Made by a program: the position numbers and the translations under genes
Origin: Patiria pectinifera
Lineage: Eukaryota > Echinodermata > Asteroidea > Valvatida > Asterinidae
Direction of reading: 5' to 3'
Length of the DNA: 64,000 bases
NCBI GenBank assembly: GCA_029964075.1
Contig: CM057142.1
Location: 28,646,392-28,710,391 of the forward strand
Part shown: positions 43,190-56,700 of the stretch, one piece after another
Position numbering within the stretch: position 1 is the stretch's first letter
Layout of the letters: each line of letters opens with the position of its first letter
Notes under the pieces: generated by a model
Databases searched by the model: none
What the model was told of the DNA's origin: nothing
What the model saw: only the letters and a program-made list of their open reading frames with translations

Positions 43190-45815
43190 CGGGCAAAATG
43201 AGATGTTTATGAAAAATTTCAAATATAAAGGGGTTAACCTTGCATATTTTAGCAAAATTGGCCAAAATCAGATATTTCTGAAAAATTTCAGATGTAAGGC
43301 ATCAACCTTGCTTTTTTTAAATGAAATTTGGCAAAGTTAGATATTTTTGAAAAATTTCAAAGGGGTCAAGATTGCATTTTTTTAAGGGAAATTGGGAAAA
43401 ATCAGATGTTTCTGGAAAATTGCAGATTGTAAGGGGTTAACCTTGCATTTTTAGCACAACTCTGCAATATCAGATTTTTATGAAAATCCCGAATTGTAAG
43501 GGGTGAACCTTGCATTTTTAGCAAAATTGGCCAAATCAGATGTTTTTGAAAACTTTCAGATGTAAGGGGTTAACCTTGCTTTTTTAGCAAAACTGGGAAA
43601 TATCAGATTTTTATGAAAAATCTCAAATTGTAAAGGGTTAACTTTGCATTTTTAGTGACATTTGGCAAAATTAGACATTTATGAAAAATCCCTTATTGTA
43701 AGGGGTGAACCTTGCATTGTTAGCAAAATTTGGAAAAATCAGATGTTTCTGGAAAATTGCAGATTGTAAGAAGTTAACCTTGCTTTTTTTGCAAAACTGG
43801 GCAATATCAGATTTTTATGAAAAACCTCAAATTGTAAGCGGTTAACCTTGCATTTTTAGCAAAATTGGGCAAAATGAGATGTTTATGAAAACTTCAATTT
43901 GTAAGGGGTGAACCTCGCATATTTTAACGAAATTGGGCAAAATCAGATGTTGATGAAAAATATCAGTTGTAACGGGTTTTCCTTGGGTTTTGAATAAAAT
44001 TTGGCAAAATCAGATGATTCTGAAAAATTGCAGATTGTAAGGGGTTAACCTTGCATTTTTTTAGTGAAATTGGGCAAATTTAGATGTTGATGAAAAATTT
44101 CAGATGTAACGGGTTTTCCTTGGGTTTTGAATAAAATTTGGCAAAATCAGATGATTCTGAAAAATTGCAGATTGTAAGGGGTTAATCTTGCATTTTTAGC
44201 AAAATTTGGCAAATTGAGATGTTTATGAAAAATTTCAAATAGTAAGGGGTTAACCTTGCATATTTTAGCAAAATCAGATGTTTCTGAAACATTTCAGATG
44301 TAAGGCCTTTACCTTGCTTTTTTGGTAAAATTGGGCAAAATTAGATGTTATTGAAACATTTCAGATGATAGGGGTAAACCTTGCTTTTTGAATAAAATTG
44401 GGCAAAATCAAGTGTTTATGGAAAATTTCAGATTGTAAGGGGTTAACCTTGCATTTTTAGCAAAATTGGGCAAAATCAGATTGGTATGAAAAATCAAAAA
44501 TTGTAAGGGGTCAACCTTATCAAATTAGGGCAAAATCAGATGTTTCTCGAAAATTGCAGATCGTAAGGGGTTAACCTTGCATTTTCAGCAAAATTGGGTC
44601 AAATTTAATGTTTCTGAAAAGTTTCTGATTTCCCTTGTATTTTTAGTGACATTTGGCAAAATTAAACGTTTATGAAAAAAATACAAATTGTAACGGGTTA
44701 GGATTGCATTTTTTTGCAAAATTGTGAAAAATCAAATTGTAAGGGGTTAACCTTGCATTTTTAGCAAAATTGGGCAAACTGAGATGTTCATGAAAAATTT
44801 CAAATTGTATGAAGTGAACCTCCCATATTTTAGCAAAATTGGGCAAAATAAGATGTTTCTGAAAAATTGGAGATGTAAGGCATTAATCTTGCTTTTTAAA
44901 TAAAATTGGGAAAAATTTGATGTTAATGAAACATTTCAGATGTAGGGGGTTAACCTACTTCTTTTTTAGGAAATATCAGATTTTTATGAAAAATCTCAAA
45001 TTGTAAAGGGGTTAACCTTGCATTTTTAATGAAATTTGGCAAAAATAGACGTTTATGAAAAATTCCAAATTGTAAGGGGTCCTGATTGCATTTTTTTTAG
45101 CTAGATTGGGAAAAATCAGATGTTTCTGGAAAATTGCAGATTGTAAGGAGTAAACCTTGCTTTTGAAGCAAAGCTGGGCAAAATTAGATTTTTATGAAAA
45201 TCCCAAATTATAACGAGTGAACCTTGCATTTTTAGTAAAATTGGGCAAAATGAGATGTTTATGAAAAGTTTTAGATGTAAGGGATTAACCTTTCTTTTTG
45301 AATAAAATTGAGCAAAATCAGGTGTTTCTGAAAGAATGCAGATTGTAAGGAGTTAACCTTGCATTTTTAGCAAAACTGGGCAATATCAGATTTTTATGAA
45401 AAATTTCAAATTGTAAGGGGTTAACCTTGCATTTTTAGCAAAAGTGGGCAAAATGAGATGTTCATGAAAAATTTCAAATTGTAAGGGGTGAACCTCGCAT
45501 ATTTAGCGAAATTGGGCAAAATCAGATGTTTCTGAAAAATTTCAGATGTAAGGCATTAACCTTGCTTTTTTAGTGAAATTTGGCAAAGGTAAATGTTTAT
45601 GAAAAATTTCAAATTGTATGGGGTCAAAGATTGCATTTTTTAAGGGAAATTGGGAAAAATCAGATGTTTCTGGAAAATCGCAGATTGTAAGGGGTTAACC
45701 TTGCATTTTTAGCAAAACTGGGCAATATCAGATCTTTATGAAAATCCTGAATTGTAAGGGGTGAACCTTGCATTGTTAGCAAAATTGGGCAAAATCAGAT
45801 GTTTCTGAAAATTGT
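43190..45815 (-). repeat. Satellite array 3, inverted section
   Basis: About 38 monomers in reverse orientation: aaggggttaaccttgcattt, then ttagcaaaattgggcaaaat, then cagatgtttatgaaaaattt. They are more diverged from each other than those of arrays 1 and 2, with monomers of variable length. Confidence 0.95.
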
Positions 45816-45900
45816 CGCGGGGACGCGGCTTTTTTTTTTTTGGCTTTGTTGTTTTTTTCTTCAAGCTTGGATTGTACAGACAAGGTGGGGTACTATTTTG
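45816..45900. other. Spacer at the second orientation switch
   Basis: Contains tcgcggggacgcggc, a T run, and acagacaaggtggggtacta. The last resembles the sequence preceding satellite array 1 (acagacaaggttggtactat at 32142), so it is a displaced unit boundary. Confidence 0.6.
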
Positions 45901-47400
45901 AAAAAATGCAAGGTTAACCCCATACATCTCAAATTTTTCAGAAACATTCAATTGTACCCAATTTTGCTGCAAAGTTAACCCCTTACAATCTGAAATTTTC
46001 CATAAACACCTGATTTTGCCCTATTTTGCTAAAAAAGCAAGGTTAACCCCTTACAATTAGATTTTTTTATAAACAGCTAATTTTGCCCAATTGTATTCAA
46101 AAAGCAAGGTTAACCTCTTACATTTCAAATTTTTCATAAACATCTAATTTTGCCACATTTTGCTAAAAAAGCGAGGTTAACCCCTTACAATCCTTACAAT
46201 TGGACATTTTTTATCAACGTCTAATTTTGCATAAATGTTACTAAAAAAGTAAAATTTAATTTTTCAGAAACATTCAATTTTACCTAATTTTGCTAAAAAT
46301 ACAAGGTTGGCTCCTTTCAATAAGCAATTTCCAGAAACATCTGATTTTGCCCTAATTTAGCAAGGTTAACCCCTTATAATTTAAGAATTTTCATACAAAT
46401 GTGATTTTGCCCAATTTTTCTAAAAATGCAAGGTTCACCCCATTCAATCTGAAATTTTCCATAGACACCTGATTTTGCCCTATTTTGCTTTGAAAAAAAT
46501 GCAAGGTTAGTTCCCCTTACAATTTGAAATTGTTCATAAACGTCTAATTTTGTCCAATTTTATTCAAAAAGCAAGGTTTACCCCTTACATCTGAAATTTT
46601 TCAGAAACATCTCATTTTGCCCAATTTTTCTAAAAATGCAAAGTTAACCCCTTACAATCTGCAATTTTCGAGAAATATCTGATTTTTTCCAATTTTGCTA
46701 ACAATTGGACATTTTTCATCAACGTCTAATTTTGCATAAATGTTACTAAAAAAGTAAGGTTAATGCCTTACATCTGAAATTTTTTCAGAAACATTCAATT
46801 TTACCAAATTTTTCTAAAAATGCAAGGTTAAGCCATTACAATTTATAAATTTTCGAATACATCTTATTTTGCCCAATGTTATTCAAAAAGTAGGGTTAAC
46901 CCCTTACATCTTAAATTTTTCAGAGACATCTGATTTTGCCCAATTTTGCTAAAAATGTAAAGTTCACCCCTTACAATTTGAGATTTTTCTTAAAAATCTG
47001 ATATTGCCCTATTTTGCTAATATATGCAAGGTTAAACCCTTACAATTTGAAATTTTTCATTAACGTCTAACTCTGCCAAATTTCACTAAAACAGCAAGGT
47101 TAATGCCTTACATCTGAATTTTTTTAGAAACATCTGATTTTGCCCGAGTTTGCTAAAATATGCAAGATTGACCACTTACAATTTGACATTTTTCATAAAA
47201 ATCTCATTTTGCCCAATTTTGCTAAAAATGCAAGGTTAACCCCTTACAATTTGAAATTTTTCATGAACAGCTCATTTTGCCCAATTTCATTCAAAAAGCA
47301 AGGTTAACCCCTTACATCTGAAATTTCTCATAAACAGCTCATTTTGCCCAATTTTGCTAAAAAAATGCAAGGTTAACCCCTTACAATCTGTAATTTTGCC
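45901..47400 (+). repeat. Satellite array 3, forward section
   Basis: About 22 monomers in forward orientation. The first two-thirds are diverged; the last 350 bp are close to arrays 1 and 2 and end with the standard closing boundary. Confidence 0.95.
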
Positions 47401-47419
47401 ATTACATGGGGATTTTTAG

Positions 47420-48175
47420 ACTTGCTTTTTACTGTCACTGACATGCGCGAATCCAGAGGGTTTTTTTATAATTAATATAATTAATGTGATACCGACTTGC
47501 CAATATTTTTACCCAAATGAAGTTTTTTGTACTTGATGTAGAATAAAAGAATGAAACGTGGTAAGCAATTATTTGTTGGAGACCAAGAGTGTGGGAAGCC
47601 CTGTAGGCCACGACCCGGCATCTATAGGCGGCGTGATCAGCCGATGGCTCCTTCGTTTATAAGTACATGTAGCAATCTGACACCTTGAAAAAACTTCCAG
47701 TGATAAATGTAAACAACCTGTCAAAAGAGTGAATCACAACAGGCGACAGGGGCGGATCCAGGATCTTTCTCGGGGGGGGGGGTTCCCATCAACAAAAAAT
47801 GCTAAAATGTACACAAGTTGTTGTTTTTTTCTCTGGACTCTTTGGCCTGCGAAAATCAATAGGTGAGGGCCGGGGGGGGGGGAGCTAGAATAATCATTTC
47901 AATGGGGGCGCTGTTCAAATCCGACAATTATTGTCAATGTGTTTCAGAATAGTGCACAAACCAAGCTGCCTCTGTCCGTATTGTGTGCACAGGCGGATTT
48001 TATTACCAGTTTATATTTTTTGGTGTCGGAGCAGGGGGGGGGAGGGAGTTGCATTTTTTTTAAATAATTTCTACGAAAACAGATTCCCCACGCTCCCGGA
48101 TCTGCTCCTGGGCGACTCTTGTACAGTGTTAGTGCAGTGAATTTGATACCGGTGCAACGTCAAATCATATTATAC
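47420..48175. repeat. Tandem unit 5, truncated and diverged
   Basis: Collinear with the first 900 bp of unit 2 with deletions. It stops near 48175 after the sequence accggtgcaacgtcaaatca. To the right the unit is absent, marking the edge of the tandem region. Confidence 0.8.
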
Positions 48176-49630
48176 GTCGTGTCCAAAATATGTCTTTCTT
48201 ATATGATCCTGATTAACTATGTCGTTTACAAATGGAATTTCTAGGAGCTTTCAAGTGAGACATTGCACGAAAAAAAATATCGGCCCATGTCAAGCAATCC
48301 AATAATTAATTTCAACTTTCGAATTAAGAGCGGGACGCTCCTAATTCGTTTTGAATAGTGTGCGCAATTTCAGAACTGGAGCGCGCAATTTAAAACCAAC
48401 TTTTCAAACTGTGTAAAGGCCTGCCAAAGCAAACAAGCAAATTTATTTGTTAGAGGAAATTATAGTCCTTTAAATTTCGTTCGGAAAGAAAATCGAAATT
48501 CATTTTGAAAAACCATGTACGCCCTATATTCCAACAGAATGTCAAAAATTATGAAATTGTCTGCGCGACGATGCAGTATTTCGATGATCTCTCAAAAAAA
48601 GTTGCTGCCTAGCTGGATATTTTTGTTCTTCATTTTACCGATATTTATTCTAAGCGCCTATTTTTACCCACCTCAGGGCAGAGGCATAGCAGAGGGGGTT
48701 GGGGTTGCACAGTGGCAAATTGCAACGGCATGCATAATTAAGAGCGAGCCATTGGGCCGGCGACATCGGCCTGTCGGGAAAAAAATGTGTTTCACGTCCA
48801 TCTGAAGGGATGAAGAGCGCCGTCTACTGTCCGAGAGTGTCCATGAGTGTCCGCTTTTAACAGCGCCCCTATGTATGCAATAAACTGCCATGTAGACCCC
48901 AATGATAAATGCCCCCACATCAGAAAGTCAGAAAAAATACTCACAATTTACTCTCGAGACACACATCAAAATTATAGCTTATTTTTATCATCTTTCCTTT
49001 ACTTTTATTTTTTTTTGGTGGGGGGGGGGGGTAATCTGATGACACAAAAATGAAATGAGGTGCAGTCACTCCAAAATCAATTTAGAGTTACATTTAATCA
49101 TCACTTTTCTAAATAATCCAGATCACAATAAAATGGCAAACAAGCGCACTGAGGCTGAAAGAGAAGACAAATTTTTTTATTACGTTATTTCTATGACCGA
49201 TGTATGTGTGGTACACAATAAGTTTACAAATTGTACTCAAACGTAAAGATATCACATGTATGACCCTAATGGGTCCATTGTTTTAGACCAAATAAGTGAA
49301 TTTCATTCACGCGAAAAGTTTTATGCAAGTGCACAATAATAAACTCTTCAACATAAAACCTTCGCAAGAGGGTCAACATTAAAATGTCCATGGCCGCTGT
49401 ACAAGGAGTCTCTTTGGTTATTTCAGACAAATTCTATTCAGTGACAGACATCGAATAAAACAAAGGAGCGGATCAGGAACCAGTACCTAAGGTCTGATAA
49501 CAAAGACTGTGTAGTTGGTAATGCTTTTGCTTCTGCTGGATACTATGCAAGCACCACCAGATGGTGGTTATAACGCATAGGTAATGGCTGAAATGTGGGA
49601 GGACTGTGGGGAAAACAAAATCATGGTCCT
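48176..49630. other. Intergenic sequence without recognised gene
   Basis: AT-rich sequence with a short G-rich stretch (49018-49031). No coding pattern in six frames is convincing. Confidence 0.6.
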
Positions 49631-49633
49631 GAC

Positions 49634-49888
49634 ATTCTGTTGTACCCAGTAGCGAATCCAGGTTTTAGGTCCAGGGGTGCATTAAAAAAGAGTAATGTTA
49701 TTGAGGAAAAATGGTCCCAATTCCTTTTCGTTCGCGAAATGATAAAAAGCGCGCAGGGTATATAGGCATATGGTAGCGATTGTGAGGGGTTGCCACTTTC
49801 ATTTGTACTCTTAAACCAGGCAATGTCGCCGCAGGGGTGGGCAAGTTCCCCCGCCCCCTCCATCTGGGTACGCCACTGGTTGGGCCAG
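49634..49888. mobile_element. MITE-like element
   Basis: The ends are partly inverted: acccagtagcgaatccaggt on the left and catctgggtacgccactggt on the right, the common CCAGTGGCGTACCCAG type of end. No ORF. Confidence 0.55.
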
Positions 49889-49889
49889 T

Positions 49890-50725
49890 GTTGCCCGCCC
49901 CCTAGGTATAGTTTGAGACTATTATGTCCTCTAGAAATTGACGTGTTGACGCGATTGCGATCGTTTAGCCCTTTGTTTCTGTATAGATTATCTACAGAGC
50001 CATCTTGAACGAGGAAGGAGGGGACAAACAGAAGTCAGCAACAACTTTTATCCGAATGGTCATTGCCTGACTTTGTTGAAATGCAGGCAGTTTTGAGATA
50101 AGCCTCTTCCTGGGTTTTCGAGGAGTGGCCTTCCAACTCACTTCATTACATGCATTACAGCGATGAACCTTCGCGTAAAAGCTGTTAGTGTTTACGGACT
50201 CTACCACTGATAATATCGAGCTTTAAATCTTTGGTGGATTTAATGACAATTCCATGTCAAAACGCTTCAATGGAACTGCAAGGCCGCGTCCGAAATGAAT
50301 GGACGGCTGGCATAACACACGCGTATATGGGAGGCGAATTCGCCCACTTTCATATGCACATGCGTACTTGCCAGCCGCAGCCAAGTAATTCGGACGCTGC
50401 TCAAGAGGGGAAGGGGGGAAGTACACATTTTTTTCATGAAATTAAAAAAACAGCATTCACCAATATACATTTTCTTAATCATTAATTAAAAAGTGTCACA
50501 TTTAAACGTATGTAATCCACTCAAGATTGCCAATAGAACTTTTCACAGTTATTATAAAGCTCGACCCGAATCACGCCAGAAGCTCATGTCCTTCACAACT
50601 AGTATATTTAGCCCCGTCTACACATTTAATAATAATATCAAACTGCGTCAGTTTACAAAGAAATAATTTATCATCTTGATACTCCACACGGCGAGTACTT
50701 TGGAGCAGTCGCCTCTGGTGGCGAG
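49890..50725 (-). other. Presumed 3' UTR and flank of the Sas-like gene
   Basis: Follows the stop codon of the receptor gene on the minus strand. No canonical poly(A) hexamer was found close to the stop, so the 3' end is not defined. Confidence 0.35.
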
Positions 50726-50794
50726 TTAGTCTGCCGCATCCAGAAGTCCCGCTTCGCTGTCTCTTCGGATGGTCAATCCATTTCCTTTCATGTC
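50726..50794 (-). CDS. Sas-like last coding exon
   Basis: 23 codons DMKGNGLTIRRDSEAGLLDA then AD and TAA (complement of 50726-50728). The acceptor is atctaacag; phase 0 fits the previous donor. Short acidic cytoplasmic C-terminus. Inferred from frame and splice sites, without a family match of its own. Confidence 0.72.
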   Translation of the reverse strand, partial: DMKGNGLTIRRDSEAGLLDAAD

Positions 50795-53700
50795 CTGTTA
50801 GATAACGTAGAGAGGAGAACAAATGCATCCTTTTTAATCAAATTGTTGAAAATTTTGCATGTTGAGTAGAACATTATATTAAATAAATACTATCTACTTT
50901 GCCAGAGACGTATAACACGTGAAGTGGACTCGAGTCTGACTCGGGTCAGGTGGTTGGTGACTCGGACTCACACTCGAGTCGACTGGACTTGGACTCAGAC
51001 TTGACGCTTTGGACTCGGACTTTGCACTTTAGATTCGGAATTTGAACTCTGACTCGATGTAAGTGACCCGGACTAGACAGTAACATGACAAATATGCTCT
51101 TTTTAAAATTTGAATTCAAGGTTTTTCGTGCAAAACATTCATTACATATTTGGAACAGTACATTTTATATTAATATGTATACCGTGCGTCTTATTTTGTA
51201 GTTGGGCACCCATTGCAAAACCACTATGCCGCTCTCTACGTGCATGGCTGTTAGAATGTTGCCTTATTTTACCCGTGTACTGATATGAGGGTTTTTGAGT
51301 CAGGTGTGTTCTTGATTTAAGTTTTTGAGAGGAGAGACTATAGTGACTGGGACTCGAACTCGACCCAAATGACTCAGGAGTCGGACTCGGACTCAAGGTT
51401 TGAGGATTCGAATGCAAGCCCGCTCCATACAATGCTTCGGGCTTAGCCCTTTGAGCATGATGGTCACTTGCTTTTACCTCATCTAACCCCGATGCCGTAC
51501 TGGAGTAGACTTGCTCGTAGCCTGCGCCCGTGTCGTAGTTGACGGTTGTGTTGTGCATGTACACGTCGTACCGCTTGGAGTATCTGGATTTGCGCACACG
51601 TATGTACACCACGATGGCGACCAAGGCTACCAGCACGAAGATGGCTACGAGAGCGCCCCCTATGGCACCAGCCGACGAAAAGGATGCGGGCTTGCCTGTA
51701 CCTAGAAAGGAAGAAGTAATTTAGAGTAGAGTGTTATAAATATTGAATTGGACCATACTCATAACTGTATCCAGCGGCACGCACAAACGAAACAGCTAGA
51801 GTCAGCTTACTGCAAGCAAAACCCACCTTGATCGTGATTGGTTTTCACCACCAGTGTCTGGGACCTGACCTCTCGGGTGAGCGTCCCGTTATCCCACAGC
51901 CCCAGCAGCTGCAGGTGGTACACTGTCCCCTGCGTCAGGTTCCCGACCACGGTGGACAGAGCTGTGGGTTCCACGATATCCGATAGGACTACTCGACTGT
52001 CCTGGGCGTCCGTGACCATGAGGCGCCAGCCTATGATGTGCTGGGCTATTTCTATGGGAAGCATGGTCCACCGCACTGTGATGGAGTCCGTACTAATGGT
52101 TTCGGCTTCGATCTTGAAGGGGCGGCCAGGGTACGGCTTGGCTGTCAAAAGACCGAAAAGGTGGTTAGTTGGTGGCTGTTAGTTTGCTTCAGTACATTTA
52201 TAATCACCTCCGAGACAGGTATGTCTTCTCAATGGAAAGAAGAAACAAAAGTATTTTGAATAAAGAATGAAAAAATATGATAAATCTTCAATCATTTACC
52301 AGAAGCTTACCATCTGACGCTTCTCCCATCGATTGCAAGGTAAAACAAACAAAAAAGGTAATTTTTATAATGTTTACGAAAAAACACGTGCAAACTGAGA
52401 ACAGTTCTTCTCAACTCACTGAAGATAACTTGCTTGTATAAAACCCATCACTTCATTAACACGATTTGTACAAAATTAATTACCTGCATATTTTTTTGTT
52501 TTAAAATTGTGCAAAGAGTTTGTTTTACTAAGGTTTTATCTAAAGGAGGAGGCGTAAGGTACTCTATCTGTGCTAAAGATATTTCTTTGCAATATCACTT
52601 ACACAGTCCTGCAATTGTTTTACCAGTTTTTCAAGGGTGGTTTTGGAAAGAAAACACGCTTCATTATGAAGAAATTAATTTTGATAAAAAACTCACACGG
52701 TATCCAAAGTGTGTCCACCTCCACTTTGTTTGACGGTAGGTGGATGGCAACGGTCGGGTCCCCGACGAGCACCACCAATTGCACAACGTAGCTTCGGGCT
52801 GGTCTCAGGTCCAGCATCGTGTAGCTTACCATAGAGGCTCTATTGGAAACAGGCGTTAAAAGGCAGGTGAACTGATGCAATAGACATTATTTGAATGAAG
52901 AGGATCTGGGATTACATGTCATTACGGATGTGAGTGGTCGGACAATTTAGGAATAAAGTTAAACAGGTAGCCTATGCACTCTTAAAATCTAAAGAAAATT
53001 TGAAATTGTGTATATCGTCTTTTAATTTATCAAGCTCCCTCATGCGTTACTCACATCATTATTGCTCAACTCCTGGCAATGCATTTTGGGCACCCCCCCC
53101 AAAAAAAAAACCAGGCAGTAAAATGTCCTCTAATTGTCCAACAATTGAGGCCAATTCATTTCAATTGTCGAGTAGAATGGCATTACACAGGCTTTTAAAA
53201 TACAGGATATTCATCAAGATTTTTTGTACAGAAAAAAACATCATAGCTAATGATGTCCACTTCACATACAACGGACAAATGTGATCAAAAATGATGAACA
53301 CAAAATATATTAGACAAACTACTTAACATTCAACAAATTACTTGTAGCTAATCAAATATTCACTAATTCAAATGGGACAAAAAGTGATGTGATTTCTGAC
53401 AGAACAATTTGATGCCATCCTGATGAGGTTTTCCAACGATCGCACTTAGGAGAATATTCCAAACAGGGTTATTTAGTGGCAGGCAGGAAGGATCTGTCAT
53501 GCAAAGACCAGTGACCAGATCCTGTCATTATGGAGAAACGGAGAAACGCCAGTACAGAAACTTAAGGGAGGGAGAAAACCACACTTGCTGTCTGGTATTG
53601 GTCACCCCTCCTACTTTCCAAGATCTGCTTACTATGCCCTTCAGACTTTCACAATTTTCTTCTTTGAATTGGTAAGCTACTTGGAGTAGCTTAGCCAGGG

Positions 53701-56700
53701 CCGCGTTACCTAAGTTCGACGGTAGTGGCCCAATCCTTCACGCCATACGACAGCTCCTTGTACTTGAGACGGAAGCGAGCTATATACCGGCGCTGGACGT
53801 CCGTCATCGGGGGCCAGGAGATGGTGGCCTGATAGGCCGAGATTTCCTTGGCAGTGATGTTCATCTGGAAGGAGGACAGGGGGACGGAAAGAGAGGGGAT
53901 GGGTCCATGGGCTGGCTGCGGCGCTGAGGGAAGAATTAAAAGAAACAGGGCGGCTATAAATGAAATTACGTATGGTAAAGGCTGTCAGTTTGACGTGAAA
54001 TGTCCAAACGAGCAGAGAGTCTGTGGGTAGTGGGTTTTAAAGTTAATTGGACACCATTTCCAAACATTTAAAAATGAAACTGCAAATAATGAAATGTCTT
54101 ACTTGATTATGAGTAAAAAAAACTAGGATCAAGCATCCTGCGAAATCATTGCGAATAGTATGCTGTCCTTTTCGAGAAGACTTTACCATCAGTTTCTTGC
54201 AATGGTTAGGAAGAAACCATCGAAGAATAAAATACCTTTTTGTTTTTTAAATACTTACATGATGAATATTGCCCCAAGGTAACCGATATTAATGTAGTTT
54301 TCAATCGATTACATATCCGTGAATGAGAATTATTTTACTGTGGTGAAAAGTGGGGATCAAAGTACCACGATTTGAGGGTGGAAGTCAGAACGTATCAATG
54401 AACATTTTGAAAGAAAAAGCTTCCAACAAAAATCTTGATTTTCTCAAAATTATGAAGTCTACCGAGCTGAAATTTCGACAGGTTAGTTTTTCAATAATCT
54501 GCTCCAGATATACTATTGTTGTTCCTTGAATTGGCAAAAATACGTGTTTGTTTTGCAAACTGTGTCCAATAGCTCTGTAGGAAAATATGATATTTGCCGC
54601 ATGCAAACTTGTACCTGCTACAAATCAGTTCTTACTATAATTACTCAGGACTTTTCAAGAAGAAAAATGAAACCACTTTTCATTCATGGAGTTCAATTTT
54701 TTTGAATGCAAAAGGAAATCTGGACAGGATGGCTTCTTTTGTATTTGTCTAAATCGCAACCCTTTTCAATCCCCAATACATGTATTGCCACTATCTTCGC
54801 TATAATATGCTCTAACCCATTTTAAACATCCCACAAACTTACTTTGAGACGCGTGAGGGCGCCCTTTCCCCTAATGCAATGGAAAATGTAAGAGAGATCG
54901 ACTCACTATCATAGCACAGCCACTCCTTGCAGCATGTGTCTGGCACGCTGACTTGAACTGGGTAGGGACAGTCAGATGTGGCCGCTGGGGGCGTGGTGCT
55001 ACACAAATTGTGACATGAGACTTCCCCCGAGTCACATGAACAGCGCAGATCGCATCCCTGACGCCACTGCATGCCATTTAAGTATATATTGCCACCATGC
55101 GAACAGTCACCATCTTGTAGCAAAAAAAGAAGAAACACAAAGACTGAAAACACAGTGTCATCTAAGGAAGGAATGTTCCATCGTCCAGTACAGAGTGTGA
55201 AGGATAGAATTTCTTCGAATCCTAAAATCCTGAAATGTTCCTGCCTTGAAATAGTGTAGGGGAGAGGCACACCAATATAGACGCTTGGGGCGCTACTCAT
55301 GTAGACACTATGTACATAATCAATACAGTGTTGAAGGTATGTATTTCTCCGTTAGCTTTTTTTGCATGAAGTGGATCCACACGGGGAGGAGCAAGCAAAC
55401 AGGATTTTCAATAATTTCGAAACACCCAAAAGACGACAACAAGTTCATTACGACTCGCAAGAGACACATACCATAACATAGCTAGAGGGGTGTTTCAAAA
55501 AAATATGAAATAAAACATTTGAAGAGAATCGTCGGATTTTGGTATTATTATTTCGACTCTTCGACCGAAAAAGTATTTATAAATGGGAATAATATGTGCT
55601 TGGCCGGTATAAAACAAGTCTGTCTAATACCAGCTGCGGGCCTGGCCGCCAATAATAGCCCTCGCCTTCAGCTCGAGCTTTTATCTGCCGGTCTTAAACG
55701 GACTTGTTTAGAACCGGCCAACCACATGTTTACTCCCTTATTAAAACATTTTTACTGTCAAAATCATTGTATTTCATGTTTTGTTAATACCTGTATATTT
55801 TGATACTATATACTTACGTATGTTTACTTTTTGTAAAGCGTTTTGAAACACTGCGTATTAAGCGCTATATAAATGTTAATTATTATTATTATTATTAATC
55901 AGAGTCTTCTTGCAGCCCAAATTGGTAAACATATTAGCCAATTGTCTTTTCTTTTAAACGCTAATGCATCCATTCAGGAAATATCAATAATCAAGAGTAT
56001 TTCTTCATTCCAACTATATACACTTGGAGAACCTTATCTGAAGCAGATAACATAATTGTTATCATTCGAAAGGTGAACAACCTTGATCGGTTCTCGTAAA
56101 AGCTCCACTGAGACCTTTTCCTGGGGTAGGCCTACCTTTGAGAAATGAAATTGGTTATGATATGAGATAGGCTTACTCTCTCAATTCCGAAGAGTGAAAA
56201 ATCACTCATTCGAGTGAAGATTCACTCCCACAGTCGGAAACAAGGGACACGACGTTTTAGAGTGAAATTCCTTCAATCGTAAGGATCGAGTTTTCACTCG
56301 AGCTTTGACTGAAGCGGTTCTTTTTTCCGACTTTATAAATAAAAAATGAGATTGATTTTCACTCTAAAATGTGAGTCCCTATAATTTCACTCTTTGGAAT
56401 TTAGAGAGTATCACTCAATCCGCACTGTCTCAAAACTATCCTCAAATTGTAAAAAAAAAACTTAGGTAGATTTGACTACCAAACAGTCAATCAAGCACCC
56501 AGCACACCACAGAGAGGGTCAGCTGTTTTCTAGCCAAATTTCATTAGAGTATTTTCAGAGTGCACTGTACTGTAAACTCAAGGTGAAATACGGCTTTCGT
56601 AAAACCCTCGCCTCAACAAGTCAACCAAATCCATGTCTTTCTATAACTGCATTAATTCTCATGAGAAATCCCCAGCGTCATATTCGTGGAACTAGCCCTA

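Noticed and set aside
32285..47400. CRISPR-like array of regularly spaced repeats
   Set aside because: Monomers are head-to-tail without unique spacers, in a eukaryotic gene landscape; this is a satellite.
51142..51477. Continuation of the receptor tail as a Ser/His-rich 112-residue extension
   Set aside because: A GAG|gtaaaa donor followed by a phase-matched acceptor and short exon at 50794 explains the tail better; the extension covers a low-complexity repeat. Not excluded without transcripts.
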